From Lactarius indigo (lineage: Eukaryota > Basidiomycota > Agaricomycetes > Russulales > Russulaceae): a DNA stretch of 64,000 nt. The stretch covers positions 186,001 to 250,000 of the forward strand of contig JAFKAC010000041.1 of NCBI GenBank assembly GCA_025766275.1. Direction: 5' to 3'. A program made the translations under genes and the position numbers. Shown here piece by piece: positions 39,266 through 53,000 of the stretch. The notes below the pieces were generated by a model that did not search any database, was not told the origin of the DNA, and saw only the letters and a program-made list of their open reading frames with translations. The first letter of the stretch is position 1. Each line of letters begins with the position of its first letter.

Positions 39266-41846
39266 ATGTACCGACCCCCTCATCCGGCCATGAGTACATC
39301 AAGTACAGGTGCATTGCTCCCACTCCTCTCCATCTCTACCGTCCTCATATGCCACCATCGCGCCCACAGGTGGCCATGAGTACCCACCCCGGTTTGTTCC
39401 GAACCAAGAACCAAGCTTTGACGATGGTTCCATGCCCATCTTCTCAATGTATTTAGAGACGGCGGCAGAAGAAGACAACAAGATGGCCGAGAGCTGGAAA
39501 GCAGATGCCGATGGGATCCTCTTATTCGTGAGTGTCTATCTTCCAATGACACGCTTCACTCAACTAGCATAGACTGGTCTATTCTCTGCGGCTGTTGCCA
39601 CATTGATCTCGTTTTCGATTCAGGACATCCGACCAAACTCGCAGGACACCTCCGTTTTCTACCTCGCAAATATCTATCAGTCCATGGCCGACCCGAATCG
39701 ATCCGATATTTCCCTCCCTCTTTCTCCACCCGCATTCTCCCCACCGACGTATGCTCTCTGGGTCAATGCGCTTTGGTTCTTGAGCTTGGTCATCAGTCTA
39801 ACATGTGCCCTGCTCGCGACCTTGCTACGGCAGTGGGCACGAAGGTACATCAGGGTCACTCAGCCACGTTACGCTCCACACAGGAAAGCGCGGATCCGTG
39901 CGTTCTTTGCCGAAGGAATCGACAAACTTCACTTCCGGCTGGTGGTTGAAGCATTGCCCACGCTACTGCACCTTTCCTTGTTCTTCTTCTTCGTTGGCCT
40001 CGTTGTGTACCTGTGCAACGTGAATCTCATGATATTCAATGTAGTGCTGTCATGGGTCGTAGTTGGCATAGCCGGATACGGATGTCTCACGCTCATGCCG
40101 ATATTTCGTCATGACAGCCCATTTTATACCCCGCTTTCGTTTCCGGCGTGGCTTGTTGTCAATGGAGTTCCATTCATCGTATTTCGGTTTCTTCGATGGT
40201 ATACCTTCTCGCCTTACTCACAGTCTTCGACCTGCCAATACTTCAAGCGTCTGGAAGAAAGGTATCATAAACTACTCTCGCAAGGCATGCTGAAGACGGC
40301 CGAAGAAACCGCCTGGAATTTACCATCGAAGATCGACACTCGCGCATTTATGCGGACCTTTGAATCCTTGGACGAAGACAAAGAACTGGAACGCTTCTTT
40401 GCGAACTTGCCTGGCTTCCGTAGCTCGAAGATCGTCGGCGACCCTCTCCCCGCTCTCAGGCACGAACAACAGTTGAGGCTCTTTGAAGCACTGATCGGAT
40501 TATTGGACCGCACTTTCTCATCCGATTTGCTTCCCGACTCGGACAAACACCGGCGCGCCATCGTCTGCGCGAAGGCCATCGGTCCCGCGGATATTCCCAA
40601 AGCGCTTGAGTGGATCCTCCAGAGAATTTTGCCCAAAGACCAGGATAGAGGACTGCAAACCACCGAATTCGGGCATCTCATTAGTGGCTGGGGAGGTAGC
40701 AGGGACCAAAGGGACGTCTTGTTTGTACAGGCCATCGTTTCCGTTATTCTCGCAAGAGTGCAAGCTCGCGATGGCCGCTGGTTTACACTCGCCTCCAAAC
40801 AACTAGGCGTCCCGGAATCTAACCTTCATGACTACGCGACACGCGGTGATAACTTGTCACTTGCCGTCTTGATTCATATCACTCGTCAGGTCCATGCCAC
40901 TTTCTGTGATCTTGCACCGCAGGCAAGGTTACAGGTCACCGAGTTATCGGACGTTCTTGGAGCAGTTTCGGAATTCACGGTACAGAAAACGTCTGCGGAA
41001 CAGCAACACGATTTTTGTGCCCTCTGGAATCAAATCGCTCTCCAAGCAAAGAGCAGAAACGGACTCCTTGCGTGGTTTATCCTCAGACGGATTCGAAACG
41101 TCTACATCGACTTACATCATGGTACCCGCGCTTCCCCTACAGATTTTTCCGCCGCAACCAGCGACCAGGACAGGATTCTGCGTCACCCGTCCGCATACCC
41201 TTTGTGCCGTATCCATGATCGTAATCCGAACCTGCCAATGACACCTCACACCCACGACGCCTCTTTCCCGACAATACACTCCGTTGACCATTCCTTCATT
41301 GAAACCCCGATACCCGCCCCTCCGCCTGCATCAACCTCCACGCTCCGTGGTACCGTTTCCCGGCGGCACAATGCAGACCCCTCCACTTCTTCCGATGCGC
41401 CAGACGTTCCACCTCCGCCTTTCCCCCTTCCGGTTCTCGACAACACGTCCCCTACAAGCCCGCAGCTGTCCTCAGACTCTCCCACGCCTCGGCCCGACAA
41501 CGCATCTTTACCAGAATCTCATTCCTCAACGCCAGCTCCTGTCCCTCCCGCTACATGTCCTCCATGGCCCGACTCTTCTCCGGATCAAGACGTTGCTGTC
41601 AAGAGAGTGAGTAACGCAGAACGTTGCTTTGCGCAAAGAAATGACCGTCGTGCCTCCCTTTAGCTGGACCCTGCAAACGGAAAGGCCGCCCCGGACTATC
41701 CACCGGAATCGCCGGCGCCATCGACTTCAGGCACCGCCGTCGGGGGTCCGTCACGGCGCTCACTAGACGGCGAGCAAACAGGAGACCATCATCCTCACCA
41801 ATCGCATGACAGCTGTGACGCATCCCCCAACAAGATGGATGTATGA
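39266..41846 (+). CDS. DUF6535-domain membrane protein 1, 805 aa
   Basis: Exons 39266-39308, 39370-39527, 39573-41606, 41664-41846 (2418 nt, phases consistent). The N-terminal DUF6535 signature is clear: a WKADADGIL helix, then TGLFSAAVATLIS after the intron, SIQDIRPNSQD, and VNALWFLSLVISLTCALLA followed by LLRQWARRY (membrane segment about 127-158). Two further hydrophobic segments follow. Next is a long soluble region conserved in gene 2 (KTAEETAWNLPSKIDTRAF ...) and a Pro/Ser-rich C-terminus. The start ATG (MYRPP) was chosen because gene 2 has the same ATGTACCGA start and splice. The molecular function of the domain is not established; the family is expanded in Agaricomycetes. Confidence 0.82.
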
Positions 41847-42912
41847 TATAGTATGTATTCTCGTTGAACCCTTGATATTACGATTGTGATATTATTTGAC
41901 CCTATTTCTCCAGACTGTCCGGCATATTTATCTTTATATTTACAACGCGAAAAGTATGATACTGTAACGCGAGTAGCGTATACGTGCGAACTCCCCCCTA
42001 TCGCGAGCAGTGTGGTTTGGTACTATTACTTTGCGCTCCTTGATCATTCTTGGGATATGTACAGTAATAGTGGTGTCGATTTTGTGTTCAACCAGGTTGC
42101 CCGCGTTTTGCGCTATCAATGATCACGTGATCATAACCCGATTCATAGATGCGACGACGCTCCCGTGCCCCTGTTGCTGCCCCCAGAATGCGCATGCACA
42201 GCCCCTACAACAGCTACAGTAGAGATCGAAGTCTTCGAGCTTCTCATCCTGTTCGGCACACGCCGCCTATATACCGAAGCGATGGCCGGGTCGAGACACT
42301 GCCCACAGAATCCGCGCGTCTCACACGCGACTGGAAGAGTGCCCCCAGGCGCCGTGCCATTGTGGCGGCTAGTGACGTACGCAGCGTCTACCATGAGTTT
42401 TCTGCGCGCCATTATTTGTGTGGCGGTAGGGGTTGTTCTTCCGTTTTACTGAGCGCTCCAAACCGGCCGTGCGCAAAGGGGGAAGGGCTACGCGATACCT
42501 CGCGCATCGAGTCGCACCGCTTGCAGTGACATAGACCGGTGCAATAGGTGGTGCAAACGGGTGCAAATGGGGGCGGTGCTATGCATGGGTCACGAGGTGG
42601 GAACGGAAATTACGGGACGCCCGTTTTTCATTTCCTTTTTGCCGGAGCGGAGCAACAGTACTGGTAAAGACTCGACCCGACTCATGACCCAACTATCGGA
42701 CTACCACCATCGACTGGCACAACACTGGCCCAACTCAATGCACGCATACACATTACTATACCAACAGGACTGTCGCCTCATCGGCCTCATCACATGGCGA
42801 GTGACCAGTGAGCGCTAGTCGTCTTGGGAGCTGCGGTCGCACGGTGCAGTCACTTTGACACCTTCCATAACAACCCCACTTTACTCTTTATTTCGCCTCC
42901 AACGTAGTCTTC
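41847..42912. other. Intergenic between DUF6535 genes 1 and 2
   Basis: No gene recognised. A perfect 16-bp palindrome with an E-box core, ATGATCACGTGATCAT, lies at 42119-42134. Confidence 0.5.
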
Positions 42913-45430
42913 ATGTACCGACAGACTCAATCAGGTATATTACACCCACTCCATCCTATGTTTATCGTTCTCACATGCCCCCGCCGCCTTCACCACGACA
43001 GGTGACCATGAGTACCCACCCTGGTTTGTTCCGAATCACGGAGAACCGAACTTTGATGATGGCTTTGGGCATATTTTCTCAATGTATTGGGAAATGGCGG
43101 GCGAAGCAGACAAGAAGATGGCAGAGGGCTGGAAAGCTGATGCTGACAGGATCCTCATCTTCGTAGGTGTCTATCTTTCATGCCGTGCCTAGCCCCAACC
43201 TCCAACTCAATAATCATAGACCGGTTTATTCTCTTCCACCGTCACAACACTGATTGGGATGTCGATTCAAGACGTTCGACCAGACCCACAGGCTAACACC
43301 GACTGTCACCTCTCAAATATCTATCAACTTCTTGCTGACCCAAGCCGAACGAGTGTTACCATCACTCATTGTTCACCCCCATTCTCTCCAACTCCATTCT
43401 CTCCACCGAAATATGCTATCTTGGTCAATTCGTTTTGGTTCCTGAGTTTGATCATCAGTTTTATATGTGCTCTGCTCGCGTCTTTGCTGCAACAATGGGC
43501 ACGAAGATATCTTAAGGCCACTCAGCCACATTACAGTCTACACAAGCGAGCGCGGATCCGTGCATTCTTTGCGGAAGGGGTCCAGACGTTTCACCTTCCG
43601 TGGGCATTTGATGCATTGCCCATGCTGCTACACGTTTCCATGTTCTTCTTCTTTGCCGGCCTCATCGTGTTCTTATCGAATGTCGAACCAACGATCTTCA
43701 AACTGGTATTATCTTTAGTCGGCGTTTGCACGACTCTATACGGATTTATCACCTTCCTACCGATCTTTCGTTACGACACCCCATTCTATACCCCGCTTTC
43801 GCTGCCGGTATGGTTCGTTGTCAATGGAGCACCATTCATCATATTTCGGTTTCTTCGGTGGTACACATCCCCACCTGATTCTTATTTCCAGTCTTCGACC
43901 TGCCAATACTTCAAGAAGTTAGAGGAAAAGTATCATAAATTGCTCTCGCAAGGCATGCTGAAGACAGCCGAAGAAACTGCCCGAAATTTACCATCGGAGA
44001 TCGACACTCGCGCATTCATGTGGACATTTGACTCCTTGGAGGAAGACGACGAACTGGAGCGCTTCTTTGCAGGCCTACCTAGCCTCCGCAGCTCGAAGGT
44101 CGTCCGCGATCCTCTGCCCGGTCTCACACCCAAGCAGCAATTGAAGCTCTTTGAAGCGTTGATCGGATTGTTGGACCGCACTTTCTCATCCGATTTGCTT
44201 CCCGACTCAGATAAACACGGGCGTATTATTGTCTGTGCGAAGGCCATCAATCCCGCGGACATTCCTGGAGCGTTTGAGTGGGTCCTCCGCAGAATTTTGT
44301 CCGGAGACCAATATAGAGGACTGCAAACCACCGAATTCGGGCATCTCGTTAGAGGCTGGAGTGATGGTAGGGACCAAAGGGATGTTTTACTTGTACAGGC
44401 CATAGTTTCCGTTATTCTTGCAAGAGTCCAAGAGCGCGATGACCGTTGGTTTACACTCGCCTCCAAACAACTAGGCGTCCCGGAATCTGACCTTCGTGGC
44501 CACGTGACGCATGGTAACGGGTTGTCACTCGCCATCTTGATTTATATCACTCGTCAGGTCCATAGCACCTTCGCGGGTTCTTCACCTCAGGCAAGGCCGC
44601 AGGTCGCCGAATTGATGTCGGATGTTCTTGGAGCGGTTTCGGAATTCACGGTACAGGATACGTCTGCGGAACTGCGACACGATTTTTGTGCCGTCTGGAA
44701 TCAAATCGCTCTTGAAGCGCGGAGCAGCAACGGACTGCTCGCGTGGTTTATCCTCAGACGGATTCGAAATGTCTACATCGGCTTACATCATGGTACCAGT
44801 GCTTCTCCTACAGATTTTACCGCCTCCACTGGCGATCAGGACAGGATCCTGCGTCACCAGTACGCGTACCCATTGTGCCGCATCCATGACCGTTTCCCGA
44901 ACTCGACACCTCATATTCACGATGTCACTACCCTCACCGCTTTTACTCCCCCTATCCCGCATGACAGCGCTGCTCTTCCCCCTGCTCCTCTTGCCGGTAA
45001 TCCCAATATCGGTCCCTCAGATGGGCCTGCCCTACTTCGTCTGGACAAAAACCTCTCGGATGCGCTGCCTCCCGATAACAACGATATATCTGTTCTTGAT
45101 TTGTTGCACACCGCCCATCGGACGAACGTTGAAAGCCACCGCACTCCCGCTACCGCTGGAGCAACACGACAAAGCACCGACCCGTCCGCTGGAACGACGC
45201 CCCCTTCTACCCCTACCCTCCAGTGGAACGCAGACTTCCGGACTTCTTCTGATGCATCAGACTTTCCATCGTCACCTTGTCTTACCGTAACCTTCGATAC
45301 TATGATCCCCACCGGCACTCAGTTGTGCTCAGAGCCCCGCGCGACTCGATCAGACCTTACTCAACCTCGGTCAGAATCACCTTCCTCGATGCCAGCCACC
45401 GTTGCTTTCACCACTTCTTTCTATTCATAG
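42913..45430 (+). CDS. DUF6535-domain membrane protein 2, about 797 aa
   Basis: Exons 42913-42934, 43002-43162, 43220-45430. It is a paralogue of gene 1 in the same order of parts: GDHEYPPWF N-terminus, WKADADRILIF, TGLFSSTVTTL, VNSFWFLSLIISFICALLAS membrane segment with LLQQWARRY, two more membrane segments, and the conserved soluble block (EEKYHKLLSQGMLKTAEETA ...). The 3' end is uncertain. The frame closes at 45430, but a homologous 3' flank with gene 4 (CCTTCGTATGGC) occurs 200 bp further on, so a terminal exon may be missing or decayed. Confidence 0.78.
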
Positions 45431-48083
45431 TAGATATTAACTTCTACTCGGGTGCCACTGTTGATGAGAAGGCAGCGCGGGAGGCCGCTTTGCGCAGGTA
45501 CAATTTGCCCTTTCAGTAAATCCCGCAATCACGAGTGGCGCCCCTACAGTCGTCGCTCCCATCAGTTGCCTACATTATCATCGCAGGTCTCTCGTAGCGT
45601 TCCCTAGATGCAAAGCACGCGAAATCACCCTCCTCACCCTTCGTATGGCATGTATGATAGAGGACGTATCTTGTTGGGCTCTCAATATTACCATTTTGGT
45701 GCCCTGTTTCCTCTTTGAGACCATATTTGCACGAAGGTCCCCTTGAGATGCAGTGAGGATGTGAACTACCGTGATGCCCAGAGGTTATGACGCTGTACCT
45801 GGGACTTCGTTTTCGGAGTGCCACCGAGGGGCGTGTGAAACTTACGTGGCTAGCGTGTGGTAATGGCGTGGTTGGAGCCCAGGGTACATGTGGGACAGTA
45901 GGATTGTGCAAATGCGGGAACAAGTACCAGCAGTTGCGGTTGCCCTCCATTACGCCCCACGTGAGAAGAAGATAATAAACACGTTTGTTCTTTTTCCGTT
46001 GAGGGGTTGAGGAACTTGAGGTAGTAACTTGGGAAGAAGCATCGGCGTTGACAGTGCATTGTGAACATGCACACACCGGTTTTTTTTTTCTTCCTTTGGA
46101 ACCACTATATTCCGGGATAGTAGATACAAGATGGCTGCAGCTGAAGCGGCAGTCTTATGCGTGTACATGTGAGAAACCTAACTTTCATGGGCGTGGGGGC
46201 GTCTGAGACTCTGGCACCGAGCTAATCCTACCAAGAATTTTACCCACGCCTGCGCCCATGAGTTGATTAAACAAAAACGTTAATATAATAGGTACCCCGG
46301 ACCTCCCAAAGAGATCAGAGAAGCATATGAAGACGTGGGGCGCCACGAGGTGATAGTTCGTATGTCAAAACAAAAGAGAATGCCGTCTGAATGCACAGAC
46401 TACCGGTCCGGTTTCCGGCATGAAAGCGTGATTGTCGGAAAAATTTTAGGAGGAGGTGCAAGAGGGCGTGCAAGAGGGCGTGAGGGTGTGAGCCATTGTG
46501 AAATCCTTGAAGAACTCGATAGGAGTGTGCTCCCCAAAGGTTATGTTGTGGAATAAAATTTGGTCGTACTGTCTTGCGCACTGTAAGGGCGACCATGATG
46601 TCCTCCTGGCTCGAAACGATATATTCAAATGATAACTTGTAAAAATAAACATGATTCTATCCTTGCATCAACGATATCTATTTGCGTCTGTGCTTGCGTC
46701 TTCGTCTTGTCTCGATTTTCCTGTTTCTCAATTTCTTCTACCTACGCTTCACCTCGGGTTTAAGTCTCGCTACAGGTAGTACTGTAGTAGAAAAGGAAAT
46801 AGACGAAGGGTCTTGAGTCCCCGCAAGTGCAAACTTGTGCTTCCAGAGGGATATATTTGTGAAAGCGGTGAGTGTATTCTGCGACTGCCAGCTGAAGGTA
46901 GTGGAGGTTGTGTGTGGAGGGGTTCCTTCAGGGGTTTGGGGGCTGTAGCGGCAAGCCAGGGGATGGTTGGGCCATCAGGGGCTTGGTGATGGCGGAGTTG
47001 CAGGTGTGATGGGATGATAAGCGCTTTTATAGTAGCGCTCCAACATCCACTCCCGCGTCTAGGCCCTTTGAAAAGCCGGTTTTCTGGTATACTGTATTGT
47101 CGATTGTACTCGGTCGTATGCAGCAATGGGGGCGAGCACGTGAGCTTTTAGAACCTTATTTCGGACTGTTGAAGCCTGTGCTTGAGCCTGTGCATTGTCC
47201 CAGCACTGAAGACCACACGAGGATCACCTCGTGTCTCGTGAGAGGAGAAGGAAGTGAGAAAATAGTAGAACAAAAGGACAGCCCGGTGAATCTGAGTCGA
47301 GAGTCCGGTACAGTGATGTGCTGTAGCGTAGCATAAGAACTGGGGCGCAAATGTTTTGAGGTGAGGCACTGGCACGACGTGAATAAAGAGACGTAATCCA
47401 ATTGGCTGCTTTCGCAAGCCTGAATGCGGTCACGCTGTGTTGTAGTCAGGCCTCGGGTCTCAGTACTCAGTACTCAGTGCCAAGACACCATGCGCATGCG
47501 TGGCGTGCCTCAATCCCACAAAATCAGGCTCCGTTAGGGCGATCTCGTCGTCGTATCGTCCCAATTGCTTGTTGCCGATGCTGATTATCAAAGCACGCAC
47601 TACACACCGGTTCAATGTGTAACTTACCGGGTTATACAGCCTACAATTGTGATAGTGCTGCAGGGCAACAGCAAGTAGTATGGCAAGCCGATAACGACGG
47701 CATTCGATTGTCAATAACCCAATTTTTGCAAGATACTGTACGTTCCTCCTTCAAGTTGGATTCCTCCCTTTACTAATGTACTGACACTACCACACATTTT
47801 TTGTAGCCCCAACAGCACCGTACTGTAGCTCCTTCGTTTTAAAGGTATTTCGGAATTTTGTGTATGATCGTTTGAATGCAATATAGTCATTTAATATTTA
47901 ATAGTCGAATCAGTAATAAATACGAGTAAACAGGGGCCTATCGCCGCCATCCGAGTCGGTTGGTATGTTCCTGGAAACAACAATATAAAGTTATATCTAT
48001 ACAGACTTGAACCGCCCAAAACGTCGTCAATGACTAAGAATAGTATACAGACTAATGGTAGTGACACCGTATCCTCTTCTTGG
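45431..48083. other. Intergenic, about 2.65 kb
   Basis: No gene recognised on either strand. A short stretch near 45,600-45,660 resembles sequence near 62,670-62,725 (3' flanks of DUF6535 genes 2 and 4). The rest is unique within the window. Confidence 0.5.
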
Positions 48084-49445
48084 CTACGAATCCAAGACTA
48101 AAAACGTGGCGGGTTGTGAATAAGGATCCGCCAGTGGAATTGCCGGATGGAGAAAAATGGCGTTCCACGAAGAGCGAACATACTGGATCCCCTTCCGAAT
48201 TATCCCGAAGACTTTAGGTTCCTTCTTATACGTGATAGCGGAGCGTAGCTTCAAGGACTCTCGAATGTGAACAAACTCCTCGATTACAACTTCGATTGGA
48301 GGGCGTGTCGCCGGGTCGACTTGGGTCATCCGGGCGACCAGGTCTTCCATGAATTCGAAACCGTTGCACTTCTATGAACGAAAATGAGATTATTTATAGT
48401 AGCAAACGATACAGTCGCATACCTCCACAAATTCTTTCCGTATGATGTTCCCGATGTAGTATATGTCAGTGTAGAACGGGTTACATTGTTGTCCCGATCG
48501 ATGTTCCGGTGCTGAGTCGTCTCCACCGCATAATGGTTCGTCCATTGCATCTCTGGAGGGATACCGGCAAGACAGACATAAATCAACGAAGTAGTAACGG
48601 GGAGGGCGTTGCGTCCTGTTATAAGCCTTTGTAGTATTGCCGAAGTTCCAATTTCGAACACTCTTGGCGGGATGAAACCCATTCGGATACGTTTTAGACG
48701 AATAAAACATAATATTGTTGACTGTGAAATTGCTTCCAAAATGGTTAGACTCGAATTACTGCAGATAATCGTAGGATTCTTATTCTTACCGGTGGGCGAC
48801 ATTCCGCTGATGCATGAATCGGATACCCTGTGCGAAGTGTATCAGGATTCAGGACCATATGCATGAACATGTGAAAGTTTGTCTTGCCTCGCATATCTGA
48901 GTGAAGAAGGCGGCAAACTCCCCAAGTGTTTGGATCCGCGGTTGTTTGAAAGGGCGAAAAAGTGGAAACACCATCAATTTCTGAGATCCAGAGTTCCCAG
49001 ACAGCTCTATGACATCCAGCAGTGGCGCACAGTGATTGTCGCGCACCCTGGAATGCTCTTCCGACGAGAATAGCTGGTTGATTCTCAATTCGTTTGGCCC
49101 ATCCCCGGGGAGGACTTTCTTGAGCACGACTGGAAGACCATCTCGCATGCGAGTCGCGTCCATTGCTGCCCTCGACTTAGGCGATCATGTAAGAGGCTAT
49201 GCAAGTAAGGAATGCAAAACACGCACCGTGATTGCTTGGCTGCTCTCCACGGCGTACAAGTCTTTGCCTGTCTCGAACCAGGATGGTCCAAACTGAGGGT
49301 GGTACCGAGGGCGAAGCCTGTAGCCTTGGTCCACGATGTCATTGTAGCGATCTCGCCACCAACGCTCTGTCATCATGAGGGTTCCTGCTTGTCTGCCGTT
49401 TCGTCCATTGTAGGCAAACTCACTCCCAGCGATTGTTAAAGACAT
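48084..49445 (-). CDS. Protein-kinase-fold gene, predicted pseudokinase, 380 aa
   Basis: Exons 49445-49227, 49175-48888, 48827-48790, 48732-48423, 48371-48084 (1143 nt, phases consistent); one intron uses a GC donor (48887-48886). It matches a kinase-like family common in mushroom genomes: WWRDRYNDIV, GYRLRPRYHPQFGPSW, VVLKK with the ATP-site Lys (about 92), NHCAPLLDVIE, and IRFMHQRNVAHR. Two catalytic positions are altered: HRD reads HRN (Asn about 183) and the metal-binding DFG reads DLC (about 232-234). Phosphotransfer is therefore unlikely, and a binding or scaffold role is more plausible. The C-terminus has a DPATRPP motif and a basic helix. Confidence 0.8.
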
Positions 49446-52400
49446 ATTGAGTTTGAGGGTGTTGAGAAATCCCCAGGAAGATTCCACAACCAGGATGTAA
49501 TTCGCTATCCGAGTCGCGGTGGTGGTGGGAGAGGATTCATATTGTGCAGTGGTTCATAAAGGTTTCTTCAAAGAGAGCCAGGCGGCCCACGCGAGTGTCA
49601 CGCCCCTTGACTACAAGTGGGCCACTAGCGAAGAATCCGAGGTTGCAACGCGTATCGCCGGAAAATAGTGGTTTGCGCCGTGAGCAACAAGATAGGTGAC
49701 GGAGATTTTGCGATCCTGCTTCCAAACCTGCTTCTGTTATACGAATGATTTACTTCGTGAGCAACAAAGTGGGCGACGGAGATTTTGCGAGTCCGCTCCT
49801 GCTACTGTATGATACAAAGACGGCCAGAATTGAAAACCTACCTAGAAAAAGCTCTGCCAGGGCTGCGGCCTTCAGGTCAGATGGGGCTTTGTGCGCCGAC
49901 GGCTCTATGGCACCAGGGAGTGGCACAATGGTCACGCAATTTCGTCGCGGCCTCTCCGGATGGGAATGCCCGATTGATTTGCAGTTCACACGGCCATTCT
50001 TCGGAGAGCACCTTCTTGGTCGAGCCATCACTATGTCATCGCTGGTTCATCACAGCCCTTAACTCATCAATACAGAGAGTATCGCCGAGTGCCGACAGTA
50101 CTCACGAGGCTGGTTTGTTCATCATCCACGGAGAAATCTTTCAAGTTGTTCCTCCCTTTCCGCGGTAGCACCTAGGTATCAGAGACGAAGTCGATACCAC
50201 ATCTCTTGATATAGTCCGAGTCGTGGTTATCAGTGACGTCGACTTGTGCAAAACTCAGCCTAGAATTCGGATGTGGGTACACGAGGGCCCGTCTGCTAGT
50301 TGGTGAAGATATCGCAAAGAATACCTACCAATTGTCCTCATCTGTCGTAGGTTTTAACAGAGTAGAAAAGTGCTACTTGCTTGGGCACCTGCCAGTGGGA
50401 ACGATAAATGCATACCCCTCGCTAGTATCCAATCTGCAGTAAAGATACAATAATACCCAAAGGGGTTAGATCGATTAGAGTCTCTGCGTGTTGCCCATCC
50501 CGCTTTGCAGAGCTTTCACCTACAGGCGACAGCGTGGTGCTGTCTGGCTAACCGACACTCCGGTACAACGACGCGCCAGTTAGGCTAGGATCTGGTGCCA
50601 GTGGGGATACACGGCTACAGTAACACGCACATCAAATTTCCCTTCTGCAGCACCTGCGCAACGCCTTTACAGCACAGCACACCCGTGCAGGCCTATGCAG
50701 CCCCTGTGTAGTGTCGTCGTCAATTCCCGTCATAGAACAATCTGAACAATCACCAAGACAATCACAGCAGGTGAGGCTGACTCAGGGTTCACTCCAAAGA
50801 CATGTTCTGGTCATTAGGAACTGAGCGGCCGTACAGAACTTTGCTCTTACAATGAGCTAGACGGAAAGAGGTCAAAGCTCAGGGGCATAACTGGTCGTGC
50901 CCGCTTCGCCCCCGTTAAGAGGTCATTTCCGTAGGTGGGTAGGCACTACTAGTGGCATTTCCCTTGAAAGAGCTGAACACGCAACTCGTTACTGTATCAT
51001 GGTCAAAAAATCGAAGCCGCGTGTTCTATTCCATCGTGCTCCTGTCAAGCCGCTCAAGCGTGTTGCAATCGATCAAATAGATCAAATTAAACGCCGCGTT
51101 TCCGATCAATGCAAGTTATGCAACACGTGCTGCTGAAGGCTGGAAAAAGCGACTTCCTGGCGGAGAGGTGCGAGATCTTTTGCGAGATACTGTACTAGTA
51201 ACGGACTCTTGAACGAACCAAGGAACGTACTATGAAAGTTTCGCTAGCCTAATATTTCATTCAATGTGCTCCAAGCCATTCCCTTCATGGAGAATTTGTT
51301 TATCCGAGTCCTATTCCACCCCTCCTAACTCACGCTGTACTTTCACTAACACAGAAACCACATGTTGTCTGCTTGGTTGTCTGAGGGGGGAAGGGGACTT
51401 GGAAGGGGAGCACTCCGACGGCTAAAGTTCCCGGTATTAGATCGAGATGTGCCTGACCCAGGGCCGAATATGGAAAATCCTCAAGTTTGTCACACCCGAC
51501 ATTACTCAACCCCGTAGTTCCCGGATGGCTCATTCCCTGATTACTGCTTCGGTCTGCCTGAGCCCTATGATCTTCTGACAGCCCCCGTTTTTTCGCCACT
51601 TCAGCCGGTATCGACAAGTAACAAACACTTGCTCATAGAAGTAGGTGACCCTGCGGCTGCGAGCCACTCTCGTGCATGCGTGAAACGAGGAGGGGACCTT
51701 TACTTACAGCAACACGAATACATTATTCACGTATTCTGATCGTACACCTACAAGGCTGTACCCGCGCTGGCTCCTGTAAACTTGTTCTATCTTCTTGGCG
51801 CTGGCCCACAGTCCAATCAAGAAAGTTTTGTAGTAAGCCCCGTCATTGCGTCATCATTGCCTATCCTGCATGCATTCCATGAAAATCTTGAGCTTGCCTA
51901 CAGGAGCTGACCTTTTGTCAATATTTAAACAGGAAGTTGATGGGTGGTGGGAGTGTTGCTATGAAAAGAGCGACAAAGGTATTATGTGCGCGTTCTGATC
52001 TCGTACATCTTAGTTGACCGAATGTGTCAAGCGCGGGTCCTTCGCTTTCTTGGTCCACAAAAGCCGTAGACAAAGAGTGTGTGCACAGCCAAGTGCAAGA
52101 CGAAGCGATAAGTGCTAGCGGGCTTCCACAGGAAAGACTCAGTTCATTCGCCTCCGCCAGTTCGTCTGCTGACTTTAACGAAGAAGGAAGTAAGGTCTAA
52201 CGGTGAAATATCTTTCCACCTCACTGGTGCTCACCGCTTTACGCATATTCTCCAATCAATCAATTCTTCAATGAACTGGTGGCCATTAGCCCATCGCGGC
52301 CATGACCTTGGTGAACGTGATGGTGTTATGGTTATATGATGAAGAATGAAAGAAGTACTTCGCTTACTGTAAGGAACCATATATAGCACAGTGCGCAGAT

Positions 52401-52499
52401 ATAAAGGAACTAGAATAAGTCTGCGGGTTGATAGAAAGGGGATGATGTAAGATGACTGTTAGAGAAACGCTAGCAGCTGTGGCTACAGTGTCTCATTCA
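49446..52499. other. Intergenic, about 3 kb
   Basis: No gene recognised. A short tandem duplication of about 77 bp occurs near 49,680-49,815 (GTGAGCAACAA...GACGGAGATTTTGCGA twice). Open frames here lack motifs, and I give them no function. Confidence 0.45.
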
Positions 52500-53000
52500 T
52501 GATAGACAACACATGGGGCTACGCCTTGAATTCGGATATCCATCGAGACCTTCCGGTAGGTGGGCACAGCGAACGGGTACCCGCGCCCCTTCGTGCAACC
52601 CAGGGTGTAGATCGTAGGCCGGCAAGCAGGCCCCAGCTCCGACACAGTAAAGACGCAAGTTTGTACCGCGTGCGAAAGTACCGATCCATGTCTTCCAAAT
52701 CAATCTCACTCAGCCTCAACACCAACACGTCGCCACAGTCCAAAGGTCGCCGCTACCATGCCCACCCACCACAAGCGACTGCCATGGCAGCCTCCTGCGT
52801 CTTCACCGCAGCTTCCCCAAGCACGTACATGGGGCGCAAGCCCGAGTGCATGGGTAGGCGTGTGTGCGGGGGGTATGGTCTGTATAGTGAATGTAAGGGG
52901 CATGAGAGGCCCGCACAGGGAAATCGCCCCAGCGAGCATGAGTAAGAGGTGTTGTTAGGAGACTCGCAGGGCATGAGGCCTTTGGTTGGAGTCGTTGGAC
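52500..53000 (-). pseudogene. Unassigned coding-like remnant, copy 1 (similar to 63,050-63,500)
   Basis: Minus-strand peptide containing RYFRTRYKLAS, followed in a shifted frame by YTLGCTKGRGYPFAVP. The copy near 63,050-63,230 reads YFRIRDELAS and YSIGCTGGPGCLFAMP in one frame. The similarity is recognisable at both DNA and protein level, and upstream flanks also match. I do not recognise the protein. This copy appears frameshifted. Confidence 0.4.

Noticed and set aside
39342..39456. ATG frame starting MPPSRPQVAMSTHPG as the start of DUF6535 gene 1
   Set aside because: It is out of frame with the conserved HEYPP exon and stops early. The spliced ATGTACCGA start works in both genes 1 and 2.
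49745..50168. Plus-strand ORFs in the 49.7-50.2 kb region
   Set aside because: No recognisable motif; a short local tandem duplication explains the repeated peptides.
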